A stretch of DNA of 64,000 bases from positions 1-64,000 of the forward strand of contig QVIN01000003.1 in the NCBI GenBank assembly GCA_003416985.1, read 5' to 3'. Source of the DNA: Duganella sp. BJB480. GTDB taxonomy: Bacteria; Pseudomonadota; Gammaproteobacteria; Burkholderiales; Burkholderiaceae_D. Numbering within the stretch: position 1 is the stretch's first letter; the number at the start of each line of letters is the position of its first letter. Positions 1 to 8,468 of this stretch are shown here, in pieces. The position numbers were made by a program, and so were the translations under genes. The notes beneath the pieces are model-generated. The model saw only the letters and a list, made by a program, of their open reading frames with translations, had not been told where the DNA came from and searched no databases.

Positions 1-99
1 CCTGCGGCGCTCCTGGCTTATCGTTACAACCTCGATTGTTTGCTTGTTCCTAGTCATATGCACAGTCCTATTCCTATCCGTAAGAATAGCGCATAGGCT

Positions 100-420
100 G
101 TGTCCGGTGAATCAGGGGGCTATTTCACACTCGACCTGATGGACCTCACCGGTCCGCTACTCAAGCGAATGGGTGGCCACGCAGGACTGACCGGATCGGG
201 CGACTACAAAATAACTCAGAAATGGGCGCTGGCAGTCTTCAACAATCCACGACACGTCGATGGCTTCCTGTATATGTCCCGCCATCTGCCGACACAGCAG
301 GCCATAGTGCTGTTCGATCGCGCAAAATCGAAACTTGCCGCACAAGGTAAAGCAATCGAACTGCCGAACGCCCCCGAGATGCCTGCCACAATGGCAACTT
401 TTCATATCAAGTCAATCTAA
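100..420 (+). pseudogene. RES-domain toxin, C-terminal remnant
   Basis: The 106-codon frame reads like the last half of a RES domain (NAD-degrading toxin of type II RES-Xre modules). It has a D-Y-x-x-T-Q-x-W-A stretch near residue 36, then a D-G-F-L-Y-M-S-R-H segment near residue 55 and A-I-V-L-F-D-R-A near residue 68. Full RES toxins are roughly 150-230 residues and carry catalytic residues in the N-terminal half, which is missing. A TAG stop lies in frame just before the GTG used here, and none of the three forward frames of bases 1-99 reads like the missing half. No Xre-type antitoxin is adjacent inside the window. I read it as a decayed or rearranged fragment; a frameshift continuing outside the window cannot be excluded. 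Confidence 0.5.
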
Positions 421-574
421 CGCTACGCCTACGCACCTAAGTAAAACTACGCATCCGCCTAGCAACTATGGCGCGGCAAAACAACAATAAATAAAGTTTG
501 CCCGCAAAATTGTCAGAATCCCCACTCCGTCAGAGCGATTTGACTAAAATCAAATTTTTCACGGGAGAGAAAAC

Positions 575-2977
575 TTGTTCGCCACCACGCCACTTCGTAA
601 TGCCGTACTGCTCAGCCTGTACGGCGCAGCCGCCCTGAGCCTCGCACCCTCCGCCTTCGCGCAGTCCGCGCCGGAAGCCAAGCCAGATACCCCCATCCAG
701 TCGGTCAGCATCGTCGGCTCGCGCCGCGCGACCAGTTCCTCCACCGACACCGTGGTGCCGGTCGATATCATTCCGATGAGCAAGTCCACAGAACAAGGCG
801 GCCAGTTCGACCTGGCGCAAACGCTGACTTATATCTCGCCATCGTTCAATTCGACCCGCCAGAGCGGCTCCGACGGCGCCGACCTGGTCGATTCGGCCGC
901 GCTGCGCGGCCTCGGTTCGGACCAGACCCTGGTGCTGGTCAACGGCAAGCGCCGCCACACCACCGCGCTGGTCAACCTGTTCGGCGCGCGCAACCGCGGC
1001 AACACCGGCACCGACATGAACACCATCCCGCTGCTGGCGATCAAGGACGTGCAGGTGCTGCGCGACGGCGCCGCCGCCCAGTACGGCTCGGACGCCATCG
1101 CCGGCGTGATGGACATCGGCCTGAAGAAAAGCAAGGGCTGCGAGGCGGTCGCCGGCTTCAGCGAATACTCCAAGCGCGACGGCAAGAACTACCTGACCTC
1201 GGCCTACTGCGGCTTCGAGATCGGCAACGGCGGCACGCTTGGCATCACCGGCGAGTACCTCGACCGTGGCCGCTCCAACCGCGCCGAAGCCGACAATCCG
1301 CGCATCATCGGCGACAGCAAGACCAAGAACCAGACCATCTACCTGAACGGCGAACTGCCGACCGTCGGCACCGGCAAGCTGTACTTCACCGCCGGCGGCC
1401 AGACCCGCGACGCCTCCAGCGCCGCCTTCGCGCGCGGCGGCGTCGGTTCCGACGACATCCCGAGCCGCAACTCGGCCGCGATGTACCCGAACGGCTTCGT
1501 CCCGTTCATCAACGCCGACATCGACGACCGCTACGCCATCCTCGGCCACCGCAGCATGGTGGGCGACTGGAACCTGGACGTGTCGCAGACCTATGGCTAC
1601 AACAAGATGAAGTACAACATCAGCCATACGATCAACGCCTCGATCGCCAACAAGGACCTGCTGGCCGGCGGCAAGGGCATCAGCCCGGACCATTTCGACG
1701 CGGGCGGCTTCTCGTTCCAGCAGCTGACCACCAACCTCGACCTGAACCACTACTACGACGGCCTGGTCGGCGACGGCCTGAACGTGGCCTTCGGCGGCGA
1801 ATACCGCAGCGAGAACTACAAGATCTTCGCCGGCGAACCGGGCTCGTACAACGACGTCGACGGCGTCGGCTTCGGCGGCAACGCCGGCAGCCAGGGCTTC
1901 CCCGGCTTCCAGCCTGCCGACCAGGTCAACGCCAAGCGCCACAGCACCGCCGCCTACCTCGACCTGGAAGCGGACCTGAACAAGACGGTCAAGCTGCAGG
2001 GCGCGGTGCGCTATGAAAAATTCAGCGACTTCGGCTCCACCGTCACCGGCAAGCTGGCCGGCAGCGTGCGCGTGGCCGACAGCGTGCTGCTGCGCGGCTC
2101 GGCCAGCACCGGCTTCCGCGCACCGTCGCTGCAACAAGTTTATTTCTCGTCGACCTTCACCGACTTCATCGGCGGCGTGCCGACCGACGTGGTGCTGGCG
2201 CCGAACGGCGGCGCCGTCGCCAACGCGGCCGGCATTCCCAAGCTGAAGGAAGAAAAGTCGACCAGCTTCACGCTGGGCACGACCTGGACGCCGAACGCCG
2301 CGCTGTCCGTGACGGCCGACCTGTACGACATCAAGATCAAGGACCGCATCGTGCTGTCGGGCCGCTTCAACGCCGACACCTACCCCGACCTGGCCGAGCG
2401 CCTGGCCAAGCTGGGCGTGGGCGAAGCGCAGTTCTTCGTCAACTCGGTCGACACCAAGACCCAGGGCCTGGACCTGACCGCGTCGCACAAGACCAACTTC
2501 GGCTCCAACAAGCTGACCACCTTCCTGGCGCTCAACGTCAGCAAGACGGAAGTGACCGGCATCCACGCGCCGGCTTCGCTGAAGGGCTTCGAGGACGTGC
2601 TGCTGTCGGAGAAGGAGCGCCTGTACATCGAGCAAGGCGCGCCGCGCTCGAAGGCCACGCTGGGCTTCGACTACGTGACCGGCCCGTGGGAAAGCGACCT
2701 GAAGATCATCCACTTCGGTCCGCAGACCCTGGGCACCTTCGACGGCACGGCAGCCGGCGTGCCCAACCAGCACTACGAATCGAAGACCTCGGCCGACCTG
2801 AGCTTCACCTACACCATCAACAAAAACATGAAGTTCACCTTCGGCGGCAACAACATCTTCAACGTCAAGCCGACGTCGCAGAACGCCGACCAGACCGACA
2901 ACGGTTTCAAGTATGAGAGCGTGCAGTTCGGTTTGAACGGCGCGTCGTACTTCGGCCGCCTGTACGTGAAGTTCTAA
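575..2977 (+). CDS. TonB-dependent outer-membrane receptor
   Basis: An 800-residue outer-membrane receptor for energised uptake of a ligand that cannot be named from sequence. The start is TTG, chosen because GGGAGAG lies six bases upstream and a signal peptide follows directly (hydrophobic segment ending A-F-A-Q near residue 30). A TonB-box-like S-V-S-I-V-G sits near residue 45. The plug domain (about 65-190) has the usual R-G-L-G and L-V-L-V-N-G-K-R-R signatures and D-G-A-A-A-Q-Y-G-S-D-A-I-A-G-V. The beta-barrel ends in a terminal phenylalanine (V-K-F), the usual BAM recognition end. A plug-barrel cysteine pair (C-E-A-V / Y-C-G-F) may form a loop disulfide. The gene is monocistronic, with a strong terminator behind it. 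It sits next to a LysR and sugar-acid genes, but functional linkage is not shown. Confidence 0.9.
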   Translation: MFATTPLRNAVLLSLYGAAALSLAPSAFAQSAPEAKPDTPIQSVSIVGSRRATSSSTDTVVPVDIIPMSKSTEQGGQFDLAQTLTYISPSFNSTRQSGSDGADLVDSAALRGLGSDQTLVLVNGKRRHTTALVNLFGARNRGNTGTDMNTIPLLAIKDVQVLRDGAAAQYGSDAIAGVMDIGLKKSKGCEAVAGFSEYSKRDGKNYLTSAYCGFEIGNGGTLGITGEYLDRGRSNRAEADNPRIIGDSKTKNQTIYLNGELPTVGTGKLYFTAGGQTRDASSAAFARGGVGSDDIPSRNSAAMYPNGFVPFINADIDDRYAILGHRSMVGDWNLDVSQTYGYNKMKYNISHTINASIANKDLLAGGKGISPDHFDAGGFSFQQLTTNLDLNHYYDGLVGDGLNVAFGGEYRSENYKIFAGEPGSYNDVDGVGFGGNAGSQGFPGFQPADQVNAKRHSTAAYLDLEADLNKTVKLQGAVRYEKFSDFGSTVTGKLAGSVRVADSVLLRGSASTGFRAPSLQQVYFSSTFTDFIGGVPTDVVLAPNGGAVANAAGIPKLKEEKSTSFTLGTTWTPNAALSVTADLYDIKIKDRIVLSGRFNADTYPDLAERLAKLGVGEAQFFVNSVDTKTQGLDLTASHKTNFGSNKLTTFLALNVSKTEVTGIHAPASLKGFEDVLLSEKERLYIEQGAPRSKATLGFDYVTGPWESDLKIIHFGPQTLGTFDGTAAGVPNQHYESKTSADLSFTYTINKNMKFTFGGNNIFNVKPTSQNADQTDNGFKYESVQFGLNGASYFGRLYVKF

Positions 2978-3015
2978 GCTTCAGCGCGCGGAATCTTCCG
3001 CGCATGTAGACTAAG

Positions 3016-3049
3016 CCCCGAAAGTTGCCTGCAACTTTCGGGGTTTTTT
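3016..3049 (+). terminator. Rho-independent terminator of the TonB receptor gene
   Basis: Perfect 13-bp stem (3016-3028 with 3031-3043, two-base loop) followed by six T residues. It lies 38 bases after the receptor stop codon and before the LysR start. Confidence 0.93.
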
Positions 3050-3072
3050 CATGTCCTCACGAAAGGTGGAAA

Positions 3073-3957
3073 ATGTTTGAGATCAGCCAGCTGCGCTGTT
3101 TTGTCGCCGTGGCCGAGGAGCTGCACTTCAGCCGCGCGGCCGAGCGGCTGAATATGACGCAGCCGCCATTGAGCCGCCAGATCCGCCTGCTGGAACACAG
3201 CGTCGGCGCCGAGCTCATCGAGCGCAACAGCCGCATGGTCCGGCTGACCGCCGCCGGCAAGGCTTTCCTGCCCGAGGCCGTTCGCATCCTTCGGCTGGCG
3301 CATGAGGCGGCACTCACGGCGCGCCGCGCGGCCAAGGGCGAGCAGGGACATCTCGCCATCGGCTTCACCTCCGCGTCGGGCTACAGCCTGCTCCCCGAGG
3401 TGGTGCGGCGGCTGCGCGAACATTGCCCCGGCGTCTCCCTGACGTTGAAGGAGCTGGTCAGCACGGCGCAGGTCGAGGCGCTCAATTCCGGCGAGCTGGA
3501 CCTGGGCCTGATGCGCCCCCACACGCTCAACGCCGAACTCGAAACGATCCCGCTGGTGACCGAGGCGCTCATGCTGGCCATCCACGAGGACGATGCCGGC
3601 GACTGGCCGCTGGAGCCTACGCTGCAGAGCTTGCACGGCAAGCCTTTCGTGATGTACTCGCCGTTCGACGCGCGGCCGTTCCATCACATGCTCAGCGAGC
3701 GGTTCGCCAAGGCCGGCGTGGAGCCGGACATTATCGAACACGTCGGCCAGGTGCATACCATGCTGGCCCTGGTGCGCGCCCGCCTGGGCGTGGCGCTGAT
3801 TGCCGAGGGCGCGGTGCGGCTCGGCTTCAACGGTCTGGTGATGAGGAAGATGGCGACCGAACCGGTGCACATGGTCTGCGTACACCGGCGCGACAACGAA
3901 AACCCCGTTTTACGCGTCTTTAAACGCGAGGTGCTGCCGACTTTCCACGCTGACTGA
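3073..3957 (+). CDS. LysR-family transcriptional regulator
   Basis: 294 residues, the normal length for a LysR regulator. The N-terminal winged HTH is clear (residues 1-60: F-V-A-V-A-E-E-L-H-F-S-R-A-A-E-R-L-N, then S-R-Q-I-R-L-L-E), followed by a periplasmic-binding-protein-like effector domain from about 90. The longer in-frame start at 3025 lies inside the preceding terminator hairpin. The ATG at 3073 has GAAAGGTGG directly upstream and begins at the conserved domain, so I use it. It is transcribed toward the porin-gudP-gudD run on the same strand, 121 bases away, which suggests it regulates that sugar-acid operon. The inducer is unknown. Confidence 0.88.
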   Translation: MFEISQLRCFVAVAEELHFSRAAERLNMTQPPLSRQIRLLEHSVGAELIERNSRMVRLTAAGKAFLPEAVRILRLAHEAALTARRAAKGEQGHLAIGFTSASGYSLLPEVVRRLREHCPGVSLTLKELVSTAQVEALNSGELDLGLMRPHTLNAELETIPLVTEALMLAIHEDDAGDWPLEPTLQSLHGKPFVMYSPFDARPFHHMLSERFAKAGVEPDIIEHVGQVHTMLALVRARLGVALIAEGAVRLGFNGLVMRKMATEPVHMVCVHRRDNENPVLRVFKREVLPTFHAD

Positions 3958-4028
3958 TCCCGCTCGGCGATTCATTATTTGAATTGCTGGCGACACTCTT
4001 TGGTTTGGTGATGCATAGATGCCAGCCT

Positions 4029-4052
4029 ATGATTGATTTGCAAGCCAATCAT
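4029..4052. promoter_or_regulatory. Possible operator upstream of the porin-gudP-gudD run
   Basis: Inverted repeat ATGATTG (4029-4035) / CAATCAT (4046-4052) with a ten-base spacer, 27 bases before the porin start. The size and placement fit a regulator site, possibly for the LysR encoded just upstream, but no protein-DNA evidence exists. Confidence 0.35.
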
Positions 4053-4078
4053 AAAAATACACAAATCAAGGAGACAGC

Positions 4079-5152
4079 ATGAAACCAGCGGCAGCTATTG
4101 CCCTCGCCCTGGGCGCAGCCACGGCACACGCCCAGTCCAACGTCGCGATCTACGGCATCGTCGATGCCGCCATCGTTGGCGAACGCGGCGGCAGCGCCGG
4201 CAACCTCACCAAGGTCACCAGCGGCGCCGGCTCCGCCTCGCGCCTCGGCTTCCGTGGCAGCGAGGACCTGGGCGGCGGCATGTCGGCCTTCTTCACGCTG
4301 GAGGCCGGCGTTAAAATCGATACCGGCGAGATCGACGCGGCCGGCACCATATTCAACCGCCAGGCCTTCGTCGGACTGAAGACCGATCTCGGCTCGGTCG
4401 CCCTCGGCCGCCAGTACACTCCCTACCACACCACGCTGGTCAATATCGTCGACCCGTTCAGCACGGGTTACGCGGGCACCTCCAAGAACCTGTTCCCGGA
4501 CTCCGGCACGAACGTCCGCACCAGCAATACGATCAGCTATGCCTCGCCGCGCGTGAATGGCATCGATGGCGAACTGTCCTACAGCGCCGGCGAGCAGACC
4601 AATATCCGCGCCGGCCGCCAGTTCGGCGGAGCGATCGGCTATGCCACGGGTGAGTTGAGCGTGCGCCTGGCCTACAACAGCAAGAATTCCGACGTGGCGG
4701 CCAGCGGCGGCACGCCGGCGGTGGACCACACCCTGGGCCGCAACACGCTGCTGGGCGTGAACTACAACTTCGGCTGGATCAAGCTCAATGTCGGCTACGG
4801 CATCGACAAGGGCTTTAACGCCGCGCCGTTGGGCAATCCGAATAATCCTTATGGCGGCGTCAAGCCGACCGCTTCGACCGATGGCCGCGACTACCTGCTG
4901 GGCTTCAGCATGCCGGCCGGGATGGGCACGGTATTGGGCTCGGTAATGCACAAGGATGACCGCACCAGCTTCAACCAGGATGCCAATGCCTGGGGTATCG
5001 GCTATCTGCATCCCCTGTCGAAACGCACGTCGCTGTACGCGGCGTACGCCCACATCAAGAACAAAAACGGCGCCGGCTACACGGTCGCCAACAACACGGA
5101 AAGCGGCACCGGCAACACCGGCTACAACCTCGGCATGCGCCACACCTTCTAA
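4079..5152 (+). CDS. Gram-negative porin (Burkholderiales type)
   Basis: 357-residue trimeric-porin-family protein. It has a short signal peptide (M-K-P-A-A-A-I-A-L-A-L-G ending A-H-A-Q near residue 20), then the family-typical first strand N-V-A-I-Y-G-I-V-D-A. The barrel contains S-R-L-G-F-R-G-S-E-D-L-G-G-G and a terminal G-M-R-H-T-F strand ending in phenylalanine. AAGGAG precedes the ATG. The gene is 27 bases upstream of the gudP-like transporter and probably cotranscribed with it, which suggests it lets sugar acids cross the outer membrane. Specificity cannot be read from the sequence. Confidence 0.9.
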   Translation: MKPAAAIALALGAATAHAQSNVAIYGIVDAAIVGERGGSAGNLTKVTSGAGSASRLGFRGSEDLGGGMSAFFTLEAGVKIDTGEIDAAGTIFNRQAFVGLKTDLGSVALGRQYTPYHTTLVNIVDPFSTGYAGTSKNLFPDSGTNVRTSNTISYASPRVNGIDGELSYSAGEQTNIRAGRQFGGAIGYATGELSVRLAYNSKNSDVAASGGTPAVDHTLGRNTLLGVNYNFGWIKLNVGYGIDKGFNAAPLGNPNNPYGGVKPTASTDGRDYLLGFSMPAGMGTVLGSVMHKDDRTSFNQDANAWGIGYLHPLSKRTSLYAAYAHIKNKNGAGYTVANNTESGTGNTGYNLGMRHTF

Positions 5153-5179
5153 ACCGGCAGAACAGAGACAGGGCATACC

Positions 5180-6535
5180 GTGGAACAAGCTCAATTCATC
5201 AAGCCGCAAACGCGCAAGCGCTGGGTCATCCTGGCCATGCTGTTTGCGATCACCACCATCAACTACGCGGACCGCGCGACGATTTCGATCGCCGGGCCGG
5301 ACATCAAAAAGGCGCTCGGCCTGGACGCGATCCAGATGGGCTTTGTCTTCTCGGCATTTGCGTGGTCCTACGTGCTGGCCCAGCTTCCGGGCGGCTGGCT
5401 GCTGGACCGGTTCGGCTCGAAGATCACCTACTTCTTCAGCATCTTCCTGTGGTCCACCTTCACGCTGTTCACCGGCGCCGCAGGATTCGTCACCGGCGGC
5501 GCGGCGGTGGTGCTGCTGTTCGTGCTGCGCCTGCTGGTCGGCGCCGCCGAGGCTCCATCGTTCCCGGGCAACAGCCGGATTGCCTCGTCGTGGTTCCCCA
5601 CCCACGAGCGCGGCCTCGCCGCCGCCGTGTTCAACTCGGCGCAATACTTCGCCACGGTGCTGTTCGCGCCCATCATGGGCTGGTTGGTGCATTCGTTTGG
5701 TTGGCAGAGTGTCTTCTTCGTCATGGGCGCGCTGGGCATCTTCATGGCCTTCGTCTGGTTGAAGACGATCTACGGCCCGAAGGACCACCCCGGCATCAGC
5801 GCCAGCGAATTGCAGTACATTCAGCAGGGCGGCGCGCTGGTCGACCTGGAAAGCGGAGCGCACGCCGCCCAACCTGCGCAGGTCAACACCATGGCTTGCA
5901 TTAAAGAGCTGCTCTGCAGCCGGATGCTGCTGGGCGTGTACATCGGCCAGTACTGCATCACCACGCTCACCTATTTCTTCCTCACCTGGTTCCCCGTGTA
6001 CCTGGTTCAGGAGCGTCACATGACGATCCTGAAGGCCGGCTTTGTCGCCTCGCTGCCCGCCATTGCAGGCTTCCTGGGCGGCGTCAGCGGCGGCTGGCTG
6101 TCGGACCGCTTGAACAAGGCGGGCTATTCCCTGTCGGTGTCGCGCAAGCTGCCCATCGTGATCGGCATGCTGCTGTCGATGAGCATGATCGCCTGTAACT
6201 ACATCGAGACCGACATGCTGGTGGTCGCCATCATGTCGCTGGCCTTCTTCGGCAAGGGCATCGGGGCGCTGGGCTGGGCGGTGGTGTCGGACACCTCGCC
6301 CAAGGAAGCAGGCGGCCTGAGCGGCGCCTTGTTCAACACCTTCGGCAATACCGCCGGCATCACCACGCCCATCGTGATCGGCTACATCGTGCAAAATACA
6401 GGTTCGTTCTCTGGCGCGCTGGTGTTTGTCGGCGCCAATGCCGCGATGGCCATCTTCAGTTACCTGTTCATTGTCGGCGATATCAAACGCGTCTCGCTGA
6501 CGACTTCGTTGAATCCAATATCCCAACCACGCTAG
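5180..6535 (+). CDS. gudP: MFS anion:cation symporter, probable D-glucarate transporter
   Basis: 451-residue major facilitator of the ACS family with about 12 membrane segments. The N-terminal part matches the glucarate/galactarate transporter signature: [16 protein letters not shown] near residue 28, [20 protein letters not shown] near 65, and P-S-F-P-G-N-S-R-I near 125. The start is GTG. It sits between a porin and glucarate dehydratase with an 11-base gap to the latter, so the inferred substrate is D-glucarate. The family also transports galactarate, galactonate and related acids, so exact specificity is inference. Confidence 0.83.
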   Translation: MEQAQFIKPQTRKRWVILAMLFAITTINYADRATISIAGPDIKKALGLDAIQMGFVFSAFAWSYVLAQLPGGWLLDRFGSKITYFFSIFLWSTFTLFTGAAGFVTGGAAVVLLFVLRLLVGAAEAPSFPGNSRIASSWFPTHERGLAAAVFNSAQYFATVLFAPIMGWLVHSFGWQSVFFVMGALGIFMAFVWLKTIYGPKDHPGISASELQYIQQGGALVDLESGAHAAQPAQVNTMACIKELLCSRMLLGVYIGQYCITTLTYFFLTWFPVYLVQERHMTILKAGFVASLPAIAGFLGGVSGGWLSDRLNKAGYSLSVSRKLPIVIGMLLSMSMIACNYIETDMLVVAIMSLAFFGKGIGALGWAVVSDTSPKEAGGLSGALFNTFGNTAGITTPIVIGYIVQNTGSFSGALVFVGANAAMAIFSYLFIVGDIKRVSLTTSLNPISQPR

Positions 6536-6545
6536 AGCTTATTTT

Positions 6546-7886
6546 ATGAATCACATCGTCACCAACGCCCCGGTCGTGACCGACATGCGCGTCGTTCCCG
6601 TCGCCGGCCAGGACAGCATGCTGCTCAATCTCAGCGGCGCCCATGGCCCATGGTTTACCCGCAACATCCTGATCCTGACCGACAGCGCCGGCAACACCGG
6701 CCTGGGCGAGGTGCCCGGCGGCGAGAAAATCCGCCAGACCCTCGAAGACGCACGACCGTTTGTCATCGGCAAAACGCTGGGCGACTACAACGCCGTGCTC
6801 AACACGATGCGTGCCGCCTTCGCCGACCGCGACGCCGGTGGCCGGGGCCTACAGACCTTCGACCTGCGCACCACCATCCACGCGGTGACGGCGATGGAGT
6901 CGGCGCTGCTCGACCTGCTGGGCCAGTTCATGAACGTGCCGGTGGCGGCGCTGCTGGGGGAAGGCTTGCAGCGCAACGCGGTCGAGATGCTGGGTTATCT
7001 GTTCTACGTGGGCGACCGCAACAAGACGCCGATGGCCTATCGCAGCGAGCCCGGCGCCGATGACGCGTGGTTCAGGCTGCGCAACGAGGAAGCGCTGACG
7101 CCGGAAGCCATCGTGCGCCTTGCCGAAGCGACGCACGAACGCTACGGCTTCAACGATTTCAAACTGAAGGGTGGCGTGCTGTCGGCCGACGAGGAGATGG
7201 AGGCGATCGTCGCGCTGCACAAACGCTTCCCCGACGCCCGCGTGACGCTGGACCCTAACGGCGGCTGGCTGCTCAAGGATGCGATCCGCGTCTGCCGCGA
7301 CAAGCACGGTATCCTGGCGTACGCGGAAGACCCGTGCGGCGCGGAGGATGGCTACTCGGGCCGCGAAGTGATGGCCGAGTTCCGCCGCGCGACGGGCCTG
7401 CCGACCGCCACCAACATGATCGCCACGGACTGGCGCCAGATGGCGCATTCGATCCAGCTGCAATCGGTCGACATCCCGCTGGCCGACCCGCACTTCTGGA
7501 CCATGCAGGGTTCGGTGCGCGTGGCCCAGGTGTGCCAGATGTTCGGCCTGACCTGGGGTTCGCACTCGAACAACCACTTCGACATTTCGCTGGCGATGTT
7601 CACCCACGTCGGCGCGGCCGCGCCGGGCAAGGTGACCGCGATCGACACCCACTGGATCTGGCAGGACGGCCAGCGCCTGACCAAAGAGCCACTGAAAATC
7701 AAGGGCGGGATGATACACGTGCCGGCCAAGCCCGGCCTGGGTATCGAGCTCGATCCGGTCGAGCTGGAGAAGGCCCATCAAGCCTACAAGAACATGGGCC
7801 TCGGAGCGCGCGACGATGCCGTGGCGATGCAATTCCTGGTGCCTGGCTGGAAGTTCGACAACAAACGCCCTTGCCTGGTGCGCTGA
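6546..7886 (+). CDS. gudD: Glucarate dehydratase
   Basis: 446 residues, the same length as the E. coli enzyme. It is a member of the enolase superfamily that dehydrates D-glucarate to 5-keto-4-deoxy-D-glucarate. Visible catalytic elements are the K-L-K motif (K206, K208), the metal-ligand D-P-N-G-G-W (D236) and the general-base histidine in S-H-S-N-N-H-F-D (H340). The position of each matches the family within one residue. It is the last gene of the porin-gudP-gudD run. No aldolase or dehydratase for the product is nearby, so the remaining steps must be encoded elsewhere. Confidence 0.93.
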   Translation: MNHIVTNAPVVTDMRVVPVAGQDSMLLNLSGAHGPWFTRNILILTDSAGNTGLGEVPGGEKIRQTLEDARPFVIGKTLGDYNAVLNTMRAAFADRDAGGRGLQTFDLRTTIHAVTAMESALLDLLGQFMNVPVAALLGEGLQRNAVEMLGYLFYVGDRNKTPMAYRSEPGADDAWFRLRNEEALTPEAIVRLAEATHERYGFNDFKLKGGVLSADEEMEAIVALHKRFPDARVTLDPNGGWLLKDAIRVCRDKHGILAYAEDPCGAEDGYSGREVMAEFRRATGLPTATNMIATDWRQMAHSIQLQSVDIPLADPHFWTMQGSVRVAQVCQMFGLTWGSHSNNHFDISLAMFTHVGAAAPGKVTAIDTHWIWQDGQRLTKEPLKIKGGMIHVPAKPGLGIELDPVELEKAHQAYKNMGLGARDDAVAMQFLVPGWKFDNKRPCLVR

Positions 7887-7907
7887 GGCGCGATCTTAGC
7901 CAGCCAT

Positions 7908-7934
7908 CGATGTGTAACGTTTGCTTACACATCG
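7908..7934. promoter_or_regulatory. Perfect inverted repeat between gudD and the DUF2844 gene
   Basis: CGATGTGTAA and TTACACATCG are exact inverted arms around a seven-base spacer. No T-run follows, so a regulator site is more likely than a terminator. It lies about 63 bases before the DUF2844 start codon. Confidence 0.4.
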
Positions 7935-7996
7935 CTAACGCCATCCAACCCGGCGCCGCTTTACACTTGCCTGCATCTTAGGCACAGGAGCGATTG

Positions 7997-8458
7997 ATGC
8001 GCCGGGCATTCCTACTCATGTTGTTGCTCTCCCTGCTGCAAGGCGCGCTCGCCTATGCGGCGCTGGGCAGCTCTCCCTCCAATTTCGGTGCGACGCCCGT
8101 CAGGCAGGCCGCACGCAGCCTGGCTGCGGCCGGCGCCGACAGCACAGCCGTCTACACCGTCAGCCAGAGCACGCTCGACAGCGGCACCGTGGTGCGCGAA
8201 TACGTCGATGCCGACGGCAAGGTGTTCGCCGTCAGCTGGAACGGCCCAACCCTGCCCGACCTGCGCACCCTGCTGGGCGACAAGTTCGCCGTGCTGACCA
8301 ACGCCGCCGCCAAGCGTCCCAAGGCGGGGCACTCGCAGCTGGCGCTGGCGCAGCAGGATGTGGTGATCGTCTCCGGCGGGCACATGCGCGCCTTCGCCGG
8401 CCATGCGTGGATCCCGGCCGCGCTGCCGGCCGGCTTCGACACGTCCGTCATCGAATAG
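7997..8458 (+). CDS. DUF2844 family exported protein
   Basis: 153 residues with an N-terminal signal peptide (hydrophobic L-L-M-L-L-L-S-L-L-Q-G-A-L-A-Y-A) and the DUF2844 core: L-G-S-S-P near the start, G-T-V-V-R-E-Y-V-D-A-D-G-K-V-F-A-V-S-W-N-G-P in the middle, then P-D-L-R-T-L-L-G. AGGAG six bases upstream supports the ATG over the TTG three bases earlier. DUF2844 genes commonly sit directly before DUF3443 genes in Burkholderiales, as here (10-base gap). The biochemical role is unknown; the pairing suggests a folding or processing partner of the next protein. Confidence 0.8.
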   Translation: MRRAFLLMLLLSLLQGALAYAALGSSPSNFGATPVRQAARSLAAAGADSTAVYTVSQSTLDSGTVVREYVDADGKVFAVSWNGPTLPDLRTLLGDKFAVLTNAAAKRPKAGHSQLALAQQDVVIVSGGHMRAFAGHAWIPAALPAGFDTSVIE

Positions 8459-8468
8459 GGAGAGGCGC

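Noticed and set aside
4049..6526. 825-codon minus-strand frame opposite the porin and gudP genes
   Set aside because: It spans two genuine genes and their gap, has biased composition and no recognisable domain.
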